This document shows, piece by piece, positions 29,970 to 39,884 of a stretch of DNA of 64,000 nucleotides. Source of the DNA: Entamoeba invadens IP1 (Eukaryota; Evosea; Mastigamoebida; Endamoebidae). The stretch lies in the NCBI RefSeq assembly GCF_000330505.1, contig NW_004191814.1:159695-223694 (forward strand), written 5' to 3'. A program made the translations under genes and the position numbers. Below the pieces are notes generated by a model, which saw only the letters and a list, made by a program, of their open reading frames with translations, was not told the DNA's origin and did not search any database. Each line of letters opens with the position of its first letter. The stretch's first letter is position 1.

Positions 29970-31745
29970 ATGAGCCTTGCCGAAAAGCAGCACAAACGAA
30001 AGATCGTTTTGACAAAAATGAAAATCAATCTCGCAAAGGCTCAAGATATCCAGCAATCAACCCTGAATGAAGATCCCGAAAATACGTTACCCCCAAGTCA
30101 TCGTATCAATCGAAAAGAGTTAAGTGAAATCGAAGATTGGCTTTTTATCTCCGGCGAAACGACGGCGTCCGAACCTGAAATTCTCGAGGTTTGTCATTTT
30201 TTCTTTTTCTCGTTGTAATTTTGTTATTGAAAATGTTATTTCAACTCTACTTAAGGGGAACACAAAGAAGGAAAGACTAATGTGAAGAAGTCAGAAATCA
30301 CGTACGTCATCAACGCAGCGATAGCGGTCGCAAAAATGGGGTTTCCACAGAAATTCAAATATCTTGCGTTTGATATGAGTGATGACACCGAACAAGACTT
30401 GTCGAGTTTCATCTTCCATTCGATCGACTTCATGACGAAATTACGAAGGGAAAGTCCAACAAATAAATGCTTGGTACACTGCCATGCCGGGATTAGTCGA
30501 AGTGTCTCGTTGGTACTCTCGTATTTCATGTATGAGCAACATATGTCATTTGAAGAAGCACTGGCTTATGTGAAAACGCGTCGTAAAGTTGCATGCCCTA
30601 ATATTAGCTTTGAGTGCCAACTCAAACTGTTTCAAGAGCTTTTAAAAAGTAAAAAGCCACTCCACTGCGTTTACTGCAAACTCCGGCGACATGTCAACTC
30701 ATCGATATTTCCATTGTACATCGCACACTGCTTGACTGTTGGATCGGAAACGTCATTCGTTGCGGATAGAACGACACTTCAAATGTTCTCATCGGGGGAT
30801 TCGCCATACATTCCACTTGATTCGTTGTTTGACTCGCGAGGGTGTTTTGTTGTATTTACAATGGAGGGGACATTGTACATCTGGAAGGGATCTTTATCGC
30901 AACAAAGCGAGATGGAAGCGTGCGAGAAATATTGTGAGCAAGTTGAGCGGATCATTGGTGTTGCGGAGCACTCGGTGATCAAAGAGAACGAAGAGTCCGA
31001 GACGTTTTTGAAAGAAGCACACTTGTATCCACCACAACGAAGACTTCATTTACATAAAAGATATGACGTTGAATACCCTGTTATTAAAAATGAAAGGCTT
31101 TTACTCCGATACCCTGATTGGAGGGTCATGGAAGAGTTTGAAATTGAGAACGAGACGGAAACACCAATCATCATCTTCCAACCAAAAACTATGAACCCAC
31201 CAAAACCCAATTTCAACCCAACAGAAACAGCACCGTTTGCGTTTTCAATGCACGAGAAGATTGGGAGAGTCGATCACCCCGAAAGCAAAGTCGAGAAGTT
31301 GGATCTGCACAACGTTAAAAAAGGGAAGATCAATCCACTGTTTCATCCAATCACACCACGCACCGAATTAACAGAACAAAAAGATAATGAACTGAAAGAG
31401 CAAAAAGAAACAAAGGTGGGTCGGAGGCATTTTCCAAAGAAGCGGTGCAACACAATATTAAGTGGGACAGAGAGTGAGTTTTCGCCGCAGAAGCCCGACA
31501 CAACCAAATACAAAATCGTCGTGTTTATACCGATGCAATTTCCGCGCTTTTCGACAATGGTCGGGAAGCTCAACAAAGTCGATTTTGAGCTGTTGACAGA
31601 AAAAGCGAATTGTGTGCAAGTCACGGGGGAAGTCGAGATCGTTGATCAATTCATTGACAGCTTCAAACTCAACAAGGAAGAAATTGAAATTGTCGCCTAC
31701 TTCACAAAAAGTACGTTCGGCACGTTCGTCAGAGAGAACCTTTGA
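29970..31745 (+). CDS. dual-specificity phosphatase with gelsolin-like region
   Basis: Two exons, 29970-30188 and 30276-31745, about 562 residues. The donor at 30189 is GTTTGT. An acceptor at 30275 (GGAAAG) keeps the frame; a better-looking TTAAG at 30255 would not, so the 3' splice site is uncertain. The DSP domain starts at about residue 55 (EIEDWLFISGE), continues with SEITYVINAA and has general-acid Asp in AFDMSDDTEQ. The catalytic P-loop is VHCHAGISRS (Cys142, Arg148). After residue 230 comes a gelsolin-like segment (YIPLDSLFDSRGCFVVFTM, TLYIWKGSLS), as in plant MKP1-type phosphatases. The tail is disordered and basic, then ends in a small globular part. The substrate is probably a MAP kinase or actin-associated phosphoprotein (inference). 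Confidence 0.8.
30189..30275 (+). other. intron of DUSP gene, acceptor uncertain
   Basis: Donor GTTTGTCA. Frame retention requires an acceptor at 30275; the length is then 87 bases, phase 0. Confidence 0.6.
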
Positions 31746-31942
31746 TTGTATTGTAACTCTCCTATTTTAGTCTTCTGGTTATCGGCATTTTTTAACGGTA
31801 TCGAATAACACTTGGTATACTTTATCGTTCCGATATGTGTCTCCAAGTGCATTCCAAGTTAGTGCACACCGGTCTTTATAATATAAATATAGTAAAATTG
31901 TTATTAAAATATAGTAAAATGAGCCAACAGAACAACAACGAA

Positions 31943-32884
31943 TCACTGTTCTTCATTACTGTTTGGATTTGTTTTGTTCGCTTGAGTGTTCTGTATTGGT
32001 GTTATCTCCTGGTCTTCTGCATGAACATCATCAAAAGAATCATCGCTTGAGTCTTTAATATCTTTTTGATCTTCTTTGTTGTCGTTGACTTGTGTTTGGT
32101 CGTTGTTGTCTTGTTTTGGTAATTCGATGACAGTGTTGTGTTGTGGGTTGTGACAATCCCAGAGTGGGTAGATTGATAAAAAGAATGTGAGGATTGGTTT
32201 GTATTTTGAATCGGTTAATTTGTTATAAGAGAACTTAATAGGAATGACTTCTTTTAAAAAGAGATAGTGAAGAATGAATAAGACCCCCAAGAGTATCTTT
32301 TGAGGTAGTGATTTACCAAGTAACATCCAGAATAGGAAAAGTCCTATTGAAGTATAGTTAAGAATATATTTGTAAATGAAATCAAACATTCCAGAAAGGT
32401 ATGTGTCATACAACTTTTTATACATAAGATTGATTTCTGATATACAAAATTTGGCATACAATTTATCAAAATCCCCAACCGATGACAAGAGTTGATCATC
32501 TAATAATGGGGGCATGTTTTCATTGGAATTTAGAGTGAGTTGAATGTCTTGAATTCGAGGATGAAGGGAATGATATTTGTGAAGGGCTTTTTTAACACTC
32601 AAAATTGTCGTTTTGTTGAAATCTATGTTATCTATTTGGATGTTTTTACACGGCTCTTTCGTGCTTTGACTCACTTCTATAAATAATGTACGTTTCGGTT
32701 GGTTCTCTCTTTGTTCGTTTTGGTCAATCTCTTGTTCGGGATCATTTCGTTGATCAATGTCAAATTGTTGCTCATTGACAACATTTTCGTTTTGTGTTAA
32801 AACAACTTGAGGAACATCGGATACCGTTTCGTCACGTAAATCTTTGGCATTTTGAATTTCGTTTTGGCTTTGTGCTTCCGCCAT
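31943..32884 (-). CDS. ubiquitin-like membrane protein, unknown
   Basis: 313 residues. The first 62 are Gln/Asn/Asp/Glu-rich and disordered. Residues about 65-148 look like a ubiquitin-like fold (TLFIEVSQSTKEPCKNIQID, ILSVKKALHKYHSLHPRIQDI, LTLNSNENMPPLLDDQLLS). A helix and two or three hydrophobic segments follow (YTSIGLFLFWMLLG, ILLGVLFILHYLFLKEVIPI, ILTFFLSIYPLW). The tail is Asp/Asn/Gln-rich. The layout is like ER Ubl-membrane proteins (HERP/DSC-type), but I see no firm family match. Confidence 0.6.
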   Translation of the reverse strand: MAEAQSQNEIQNAKDLRDETVSDVPQVVLTQNENVVNEQQFDIDQRNDPEQEIDQNEQRENQPKRTLFIEVSQSTKEPCKNIQIDNIDFNKTTILSVKKALHKYHSLHPRIQDIQLTLNSNENMPPLLDDQLLSSVGDFDKLYAKFCISEINLMYKKLYDTYLSGMFDFIYKYILNYTSIGLFLFWMLLGKSLPQKILLGVLFILHYLFLKEVIPIKFSYNKLTDSKYKPILTFFLSIYPLWDCHNPQHNTVIELPKQDNNDQTQVNDNKEDQKDIKDSSDDSFDDVHAEDQEITPIQNTQANKTNPNSNEEQ

Positions 32885-33023
32885 AATTTCTTTCTTTTCA
32901 GTTTTTTTTTCTCAACAAAAAACTCTTTAACTAAAAATGTACTATTCCATCTAGTTTTCAACTATTCCTTCACAAAACACTAAAACATCACCACTTTTTT
33001 GCACTTTTTCAAATGTTATTCAA

Positions 33024-33887
33024 ATGTTATTCAATTTGTCCAGGAAACGAAATAAGACAGAAGAGATTGTATTGATGAGATGTATACTTTTCTATTCTAC
33101 GATACTATTCAGTATAGTTAATTCCTATAACATGAACATCTATATGTTTCCCCATGTTCTTTCAGTCTGGTCTCCGACTGAATATACCACATGGGATTGT
33201 TGGGAATCGATGTTGAGTGCGGTCAAGATTTACTTAACAAATGATCAATTAGAGTTTGTAGTACCGTTTTATTACCTCGATATGAACGTTTCAGAGAATC
33301 AGACATTCATTGAGAAAATGAATGATTATAAGTTAGTATTAATACCGCCTACGAATGATGTCACAGACATCGAGAAGATGATGGAGGAACGATTAACTAC
33401 ACTTCAACAACCATTAAGTCTTGGAATACAATTCCACCAATACACCAACTTTGGCTTTGGCTCATCTACTCAAGACGATATCACTCACTTGATGGAGTTA
33501 GATAATCGGTTACACCATTATAGTAATTATTATGGAATGACTCTTTTGGACTTAAATGCATTTCAAACCTTTGTGGATACAAATCCAACAATAACATCAT
33601 ATCCACTGTTTCATTCGATGTACTACAACTACTTTAACGGATTCGATAAACCACTTTTCGACAAGACAATTCTTTTCGCGAAGACCTACACGTCGATTCT
33701 CTCACTCGATATCTCAGACATCGACACCTCTTTCTTCACGGAGTGTGACATGTTCTTGACTTTACTCGAGCAGGTGCAAAGGAATGGAATGAATTACACG
33801 TTGTTGTTGAATAGATCAGTGTGGTTAAACCAATGGTTAGTCTTCCCAAGGTTCTTCATCCGTTCATGCCTCTCTCGTATCCCTTAA
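33024..33887 (+). CDS. secreted or ER protein, unknown
   Basis: 287 residues from the first ATG. A second in-frame ATG at 33075 opens directly on a signal peptide (MRCILFYSTILFSIVNSYN) and may be the real start (270 residues). The mature part has few Cys and several Asn-x-Ser/Thr sites (NVSENQT, MNYTLLLNRS). Sequence such as NIYMFPHVLSVWSPTEYTTW and TTLQQPLSLGIQFHQY suggests an alpha/beta fold. I do not recognise a family. It lies between the Ubl membrane protein and the degenerate MYG1 homologue. Confidence 0.6.
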   Translation: MLFNLSRKRNKTEEIVLMRCILFYSTILFSIVNSYNMNIYMFPHVLSVWSPTEYTTWDCWESMLSAVKIYLTNDQLEFVVPFYYLDMNVSENQTFIEKMNDYKLVLIPPTNDVTDIEKMMEERLTTLQQPLSLGIQFHQYTNFGFGSSTQDDITHLMELDNRLHHYSNYYGMTLLDLNAFQTFVDTNPTITSYPLFHSMYYNYFNGFDKPLFDKTILFAKTYTSILSLDISDIDTSFFTECDMFLTLLEQVQRNGMNYTLLLNRSVWLNQWLVFPRFFIRSCLSRIP

Positions 33888-33946
33888 TGGTAATGTTATT
33901 CTTTTTTGTTATTTGATCTGTATCCAAGTGAACTTGAAAAGAGTAA

Positions 33947-34975
33947 ATGCAACAAGTGAAGGCAAAGAGGTACGGCGCAAAGAAACAAACCCTTCGCCCG
34001 CAACAGATATCGAAGGGTAAAAGAATCGTTGGGATCAACGGCATGTCGTACAACTTCGACACAATCCTCGCGGTGTCTCTTCTCCGTCGCACGCGTGATT
34101 TCGCGAAGTCCGAAATTCGATTTATTAAAGCAAAAGAAGACATGAATGGGTGTGACATGGTCTTAGGGTATGGCGGGATGTATAATGCTGACACTTTACG
34201 GTTCGACTATCACCAGCACGACTTCAAAGAAGTGTTTTCGAATAAATCGAAGTACCCGATGAGTAGTGCGGGGATGGTATTCAAGCGATTTGGGAAAGAG
34301 ATAGTGAAGAGTGTGTTAGTGTCGCTCAGTGAAAAGTTTGATATGAACGTGTCGGATGAATTACTTAATGTCGCGAAAGACGTCATTTATCAAAGCCTCA
34401 TCGAACCGGTTGATGCGATGACAAATGGATTTAGTAAATTTGATGAAACGCCGTTGTACTTAAACCCGACAGATAGCTTTCGACTGATGTCTGCACAAGA
34501 AATGAAGAATGAAAATTTTGTGGAGGAAGTCGAAGAAACGGCGTCGACGTTTATCAGTGAAATGGATGCACATGTCCAGTCAATTGAATGTTATCAACAG
34601 ACCCTTTATAATGCAAAAAAGGCATTGACATTCAACGGGGAGAAAAGAAGAATACTACTTGTGTCTGGATTTATACAAGTCGCTTACATTCAAAGTATTG
34701 AAAACAAACTGGGAGTACTCGGAAACTTCTTATTTTATATTAGAGAGGGGAAAGCAAGAGTTACTATTAGAACAGTAACATCACCAGAATCAGTATTTGT
34801 GAATAGAGCAGCTTTTCCTGAGAGTTGGAGAGGGCTTGAGAATGAAGAGTTGGAAAATGCTGTTGGTGAGGAAGGCGTCTATTTCTGTCATCACTCGGGA
34901 TTTATGCTCACGTGCTCAACTACACAACAGGCTTTTAGGCTCTGCGCTAGAGTCATCAAAGAACTTGGATTATGA
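33947..34975 (+). CDS. degenerate MYG1-family homologue
   Basis: 342 residues. The overall plan follows MYG1: GINGMSYNFDTILAVSLLRR replaces the THxxxFHxDD block, LGYGGMYNADTLRFDYHQHDF (in part: RFDYHQ) replaces the RYDHHQ block, and SSAGMVFKRFGKEIVKSVL, EPVDAMTNGF, FPESWRGLENEELENAVGEEG and YFCHHSGFMLTC match the rest. The two N-terminal metal-binding His are Asn, and DHH is DYH, so phosphohydrolase activity is doubtful. The frame is intact over full length and codon use is normal, which argues for a conserved non-catalytic role over decay. An N-terminal basic extension (MQQVKAKRYGAKKQTLRPQQ) may be a targeting signal. Compare the intact copy at 20203-21195. Confidence 0.82.
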   Translation: MQQVKAKRYGAKKQTLRPQQISKGKRIVGINGMSYNFDTILAVSLLRRTRDFAKSEIRFIKAKEDMNGCDMVLGYGGMYNADTLRFDYHQHDFKEVFSNKSKYPMSSAGMVFKRFGKEIVKSVLVSLSEKFDMNVSDELLNVAKDVIYQSLIEPVDAMTNGFSKFDETPLYLNPTDSFRLMSAQEMKNENFVEEVEETASTFISEMDAHVQSIECYQQTLYNAKKALTFNGEKRRILLVSGFIQVAYIQSIENKLGVLGNFLFYIREGKARVTIRTVTSPESVFVNRAAFPESWRGLENEELENAVGEEGVYFCHHSGFMLTCSTTQQAFRLCARVIKELGL

Positions 34976-35671
34976 CAAAAACAAAGGTTGATTGATTTAA
35001 ATGATATGGGATACGCGTTTAGTTGTTTTACTAGTATTGTATTGTTTTTCTAGTGGCGTGACTATATCGGACTCTATATGAATTAGTCTTTGAAATTTGA
35101 ACAAGTTTATTGATTTTTTAATTCCGTTAAAAAATCAAGTTTTAACTATATTATTAATATAGTTATAACTATTTATAGTTATCGTTGGAATGAATTAACT
35201 ATATAGTTTATATTATTATTTTAGTGTAGTAATCTTAATTAATGCATTTTTTTATTTTTTATCAAAAAATTGAAAATTTTTTTAATTGCATCAACAATTC
35301 CAAAAGGTTTTACTTTTCTTTGATCACCAATTTTTTAATTTATTATGTTTAATACATTTTTAATTTAAAACTAAAGAATTTGAGAGCAAATATAGAGAAG
35401 ACTTAAAAAAGACAATAATGAATGATTCAAAAAAAACAATTGATATTTTAATTAAATAAACTATATATGTATAATAAAATTATATTTGCAAGAACACAAA
35501 AATACATTCTGAAATTTGTTGGTGGAATTTCGAAACTGATCCATATTATTTTTAGCGTCTTAAAAATCAAAAGATATAATACATGAAACTATATATTGTA
35601 ACTATAAGATGATTCTAAATTTTGATTCTTCCTATAAATAGATATGAAGCATTTACTCTTCAACAATAAGA
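34976..35671. other. AT-rich intergenic region
   Basis: Contains a cluster of TATAGTTATAACTATA-type inverted units at 35140-35210. No gene is seen; an out-of-frame ATG lies at 35644, just before the RNase T2 start. Confidence 0.5.
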
Positions 35672-36424
35672 ATGCTGGTCTTCCTCTTGGTAGCCACTGC
35701 TTTATCGAAATGTTCGCATTCCGATTTTGCGATGTGTTCGAGCAATAAAGCGAAAGTGACGTGGGACTATGTTCTCCACGTTCAAACTTGGCCTGGCAAC
35801 TTCTGCAAATCGAAGTGTTGTGACTTGCCAAAGACAACAATGATGATGAGAGACGGATTCACTATGCATGGGTGGTGGCCCGAATTTGTATCAAATGGGT
35901 ATCCATCATGTTGCACATCACCATACACCGATGCTGAGGTTCAAAAGACCATAGACAACGATGCTGAATTTATGGAAGCTCTGAGTCTGAATTGGGCATC
36001 ACTTTCGAAATGCAAATTCTTCAATTATGAGTATGACAAGCATGGGACTTGTTTGACTAATATCTACGACGGTGCGACTGGTGTGAAAGACTATGCTATG
36101 GCTGCTATGAACTTTTTGAATACATACGACATTTGGAAGATCTTTAAAGCGAATGGAGTATTACCCGATGGTTCGACTGGGTATTCAAAAGAGTGGTTAC
36201 GAGGGTTAATTACAGCAGAAGTAGGTGTGGACAACCCATTGTATTTTGTCTGTTCAGGAGGACACTTGTCTGAGTTACGAGCGTGCACCAATGTTAACAA
36301 AGCAGATAAGATGCATCCATTCTTCATTGAATGCCCATCGACTGCTATGAAACAAGAGACTTGTGGGACTAACATCATCTTTGATATGCCGCCAAATTTG
36401 AAAGAAGGAGGTTGTGTGTACTAA
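35672..36424 (+). CDS. ribonuclease T2
   Basis: 250 residues. RNase T2 enzymes cut single-stranded RNA in lysosomes or outside the cell. A short signal peptide is present (MLVFLLVATALSKC). Both catalytic segments are intact: CAS I FTMHGWWPEF (catalytic His) and CAS II FFNYEYDKHGTC (Glu, Lys, His). Upstream WDYVLHVQTWPGNFC matches the conserved first strand and Trp/Pro of the family. Many Cys in family positions (FCKSKCC, PSCCTSP, CGTNIIF) imply disulphides. In an amoeba it probably degrades ingested RNA. Confidence 0.92.
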   Translation: MLVFLLVATALSKCSHSDFAMCSSNKAKVTWDYVLHVQTWPGNFCKSKCCDLPKTTMMMRDGFTMHGWWPEFVSNGYPSCCTSPYTDAEVQKTIDNDAEFMEALSLNWASLSKCKFFNYEYDKHGTCLTNIYDGATGVKDYAMAAMNFLNTYDIWKIFKANGVLPDGSTGYSKEWLRGLITAEVGVDNPLYFVCSGGHLSELRACTNVNKADKMHPFFIECPSTAMKQETCGTNIIFDMPPNLKEGGCVY

Positions 36425-36489
36425 TTCATTACTTTTTGTTATTATTTGATACCAAATGAACAACCAAACAAGAATTAATGGTATTAAAT

Positions 36490-39400
36490 CTATTTCTTCG
36501 ACTTTTGCACAAGAGAATGAATGAAGAAGTTCACGTTCGTTTCTTCCGAATTTAAACTCTCGTTGATTAATGAGACAAAGAACCCATTCGCTATGCTATC
36601 TTCCTTCCCTATCTGCAACGACTCATATAAGTACTCCGCGTCTTTCAGTTCACTTAACTGCGACAGTTTACTGGTGATCATCTGTCTTCGTCACTTCACA
36701 CTCAAAACAAATTCTATATTACTCATATACAAATTATACTTTAATAGTTCAATGGGGAGGAACAAACATTAGTGAAGAAGGAGACAATAAGACTCGCTTT
36801 GTTGCGCAAGATGGAATACGCTTTCACACAGTCGTCACAAAATTCCGAGTACTTTTGATCGTAAAATGCAGTTCCGGATTCTCCAGCAAATACAAACAAC
36901 ATACTTCGAGTAAGGACAAAAGGAGCGGGCTCTCTATTAATCACCCCCGCCACCTTCAATTTGTTTCCTAAGAAGTGAGCAAAGTCGATGTGTAAAAAGT
37001 GCCCCGACTTGTCCACTAAAATGTTGTCGTTGTGCCGATCTGCTAAACCCAGAACATAAGAAGCGACGCAATACCCTACTAATGACCAATACCAATTATC
37101 TACACATTGCTCTATTGGAGCACTATGATTCTCTCGTATCCAATCACTTATACTCGTCACTTTGAAGACACCGGGGATCTTACTTTCATTGTGGATCGCT
37201 CCAAGACTTCGAGAGTCTTTAACAAACTCAATTAACCCACTTAAATTCCCAGAGGAAATCACTCGGAATGGACTCATCCGATAATCCTTTCCTTCATTCT
37301 TCCAGATGTCATCAAACAATTGGAATGCACGCAGAATCAAACAGTCTTGGCGCAAATCATCGCCAAGTTTGAAAATCATTTTCTTCCCATTTAAGTCGAC
37401 CATTATAGGTGACGCATTCGACGTAAACACCTTCATCTTACTACTCTCTAACATCCCTTTTGTACCAGGGAAAAATGGGACAGGGCATGTCTTGCATATC
37501 TTTTGAAGGACAGCAACACCAAGAGTCTTCCTATTGTCACTCCCCATTCGAATTAAAGTCGCGTTGACACTTTGAAGATTACAGAAGAGGACTTCCTCTT
37601 GACTGATATACTCCGCAAAGACAGGATCTGCACTTAATAAAGCTTCTATAAATCTTGCATGTTGAATGTGTCGACACGTCATGTCACAATCCCCACATAT
37701 GGCTCGGAGGACCCAATACCCTACTGTTGCTGGTGACCTCACACATCGCTTCAATAACACATCTGTTAATGCAGTCAACCCTTCTTCAAATCGTAACGCT
37801 TCACTCAAATGTACTGCATAAAAAGCTAAGACCTCGTCACTCTGCTTCATTATAATAGAAGCACAAAACTCGCGAACTGCTCGATATGGACATCTGTAAC
37901 TTAACATGATCACCGCATCCGTCATTTTGAGATCTAATGTCCACATGTACGTGATGAACCTCCCAACCTCTTTCCGATCACTCCAATGAATCGCATGGGC
38001 GACATGTAACAAAAACTCGGCGGGGATGTTTTCCATCTCTTTGACGAGGATCTCCGACATCTTTGGTGGTGCACTTTTTGTGATATAAATAGGGGACCGG
38101 AGGATCTCGAAGACATCTGTCTCACCGATTAGAAGTGTCTTCTTGACGACGCGATTGATCTTCGATATACTCGCTAGGTCATCGACTTGTGCGGATTCCT
38201 CAAACTGAATTCGATTTGTCGCGACCGTGCATGGCTCGATTGTGCGAGTTGTAGTCATCAATTTTTCGTCTGGAATACCGTCGATATGATACGCGCATCT
38301 AATGTTTTTCACATCGATGAATAACAAAGGACCATGTGTCATCACTGTACCTGCGGGGATCTTCCCGGACTCTAATCGTAACACATGTCTCCCTGTTTTA
38401 AACACTCCCCACTGATCATATAAATTGAAATTGGCACAACCTAAGCTTGTTTCATTCTTGGAAGAGATGACATGGATGACTATTTGAGTATCAAGAGGAA
38501 GTTCTCTGATTTGAATTTGTGTGGGGATCGATATCCCTAAGTTGACCACATACACATACTCACTATCACTCGGAGAGAACGCAGAGACCCGACTGAAATT
38601 CCGCGTCGACGTCTCACTGAAGATCGGACTTAAAATCTGCTCACCACACCGCAGCACTGCGCGAACACAAATATCCCCGACATCACTTTGAGTATAATAA
38701 AACTGATTGAAATCAAAGGAGAAATACGAAGTGATTGTCATCGACGTTGGCATCTCTTGGAACGAGTACTGCACGATCTCTTTCTTCAAACTTTGCTTTG
38801 GTGGGTAAAACATTTTCGAATACTTTTTGACCGCAAAAGTAGGGAGAGTATTATGTGTCACACAATCGTAAATATATTGACTTTGAATGACTATATCTTT
38901 TCGACAGAAGATCGCCGTGGTGTCTTCTATGGCTAAGACAGCATCAGTACTCGTCACACCTAACAGTTCAAAGAGTTTGTTTACAGTTAAGTCACTCTTA
39001 AAGATCAAAGTGACTTCATTTGGACCAGTCGTTCGAGCTTCTGGCGTTATTGGTTTGAAAGAAACGTCGTGGAATGAGAATTTTGCGATTAATGAACTGT
39101 TACGCATCGCGTCGTTGTATGTAGAAAGTAATTTATTAATAACTGCCATATACGCTAACTTATTTAATAGAGGCGCGCGCCTGAGAGGAAATGGGTATTT
39201 AATTCTCAAATTCTGAGCGTAGTCCACCATCACGCGGAGATAAATATCGTCCGGGGAAAGGACGTACGATGGGGTGTATTTATAGTCTAAAGGACTTACT
39301 GTGTATCTCGTCACTTTAGTCAGTGCCGTTGTGTAACTCAGTCGTTTAGCATCAGTTTCGTCTTGTTGAGTGTTACAAATAGCCAAGAAAGAGTCTGTGA

Positions 39401-39884
39401 TTGAGAATGAGATAGGGTCGAAGCTCGTGAAATTTCTTTGAAAGAATTCGAGGGGATTAATATGTTGAGGATCTTGTGTGTCTAAACCGTCCAATGAAAT
39501 TTCATTTTGGACCGAAGTTTGGTTTAAAGTGTTTTGTTGGGTCATTCCATTAACTTCACATGTTCTATCGAAGGGAGATTCGTATTCTTTATATTGTTTT
39601 AATTGATCTTGTTGTGGGAAAGATGTAGTCATTTGTTGTGTTACACTAAGCGATTGGAAAGACGGTTGGGTTTGGTATTGTTGAGAAGGGTGAGTCGGTG
39701 TAGATGCAGCAAACGAATACATTGGAACGTTGCGTGATTGATCAGAATAGACTTGAGCTGGCTGTTGATATTGAGCGTTGGGGTTTTGACGTTGACCCTC
39801 AGCCTCGGCAGAAAGAGGAGAGTAAAAATTGACTGTTGAGTATTTCTTGATAGGCTTGAAAGAAAATTGGTAAGGATCCGACAT
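36490..39884 (-). CDS. class I-like phosphatidylinositol 3-kinase catalytic subunit
   Basis: Two exons, 39884-36768 and 36681-36490, with an 86-base intron (GTTTGTTC...AGACAG, phase 0); 1102 residues. The first 160 residues are Gln/Ser/Pro-rich. A Ras-binding-like region (about 265-400), a C2-like region (about 405-560) and the PIK helical domain (LLHVAHAIHWSDRKEVGRFI, about 650-800) precede the kinase. Kinase motifs: MIFKLGDDLRQDCLILR (ATP-binding Lys), GLADRHNDNIL (Asp949) and IDFAHFLG, where the usual DFG reads DFA (967-969). The activation loop (NKLKVAGVINREPAPF) has fewer basic residues than human p110 proteins. The second exon supplies the final helix (EYLYESLQIGKEDSIANGFF) that binds membrane. 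No adaptor-binding domain is obvious. Confidence 0.88.
36682..36767 (-). other. intron of the PI3-kinase gene
   Basis: 86 bases, GTTTGTTC...AGACAG on the minus strand, phase 0. Without splicing, the product would lose the C-terminal regulatory helix. Confidence 0.85.

Noticed and set aside
33007..33031. Short tandem copy of CAAATGTTATT at the start of the secreted unknown
   Set aside because: Only two copies; no sign of a larger repeat or function.
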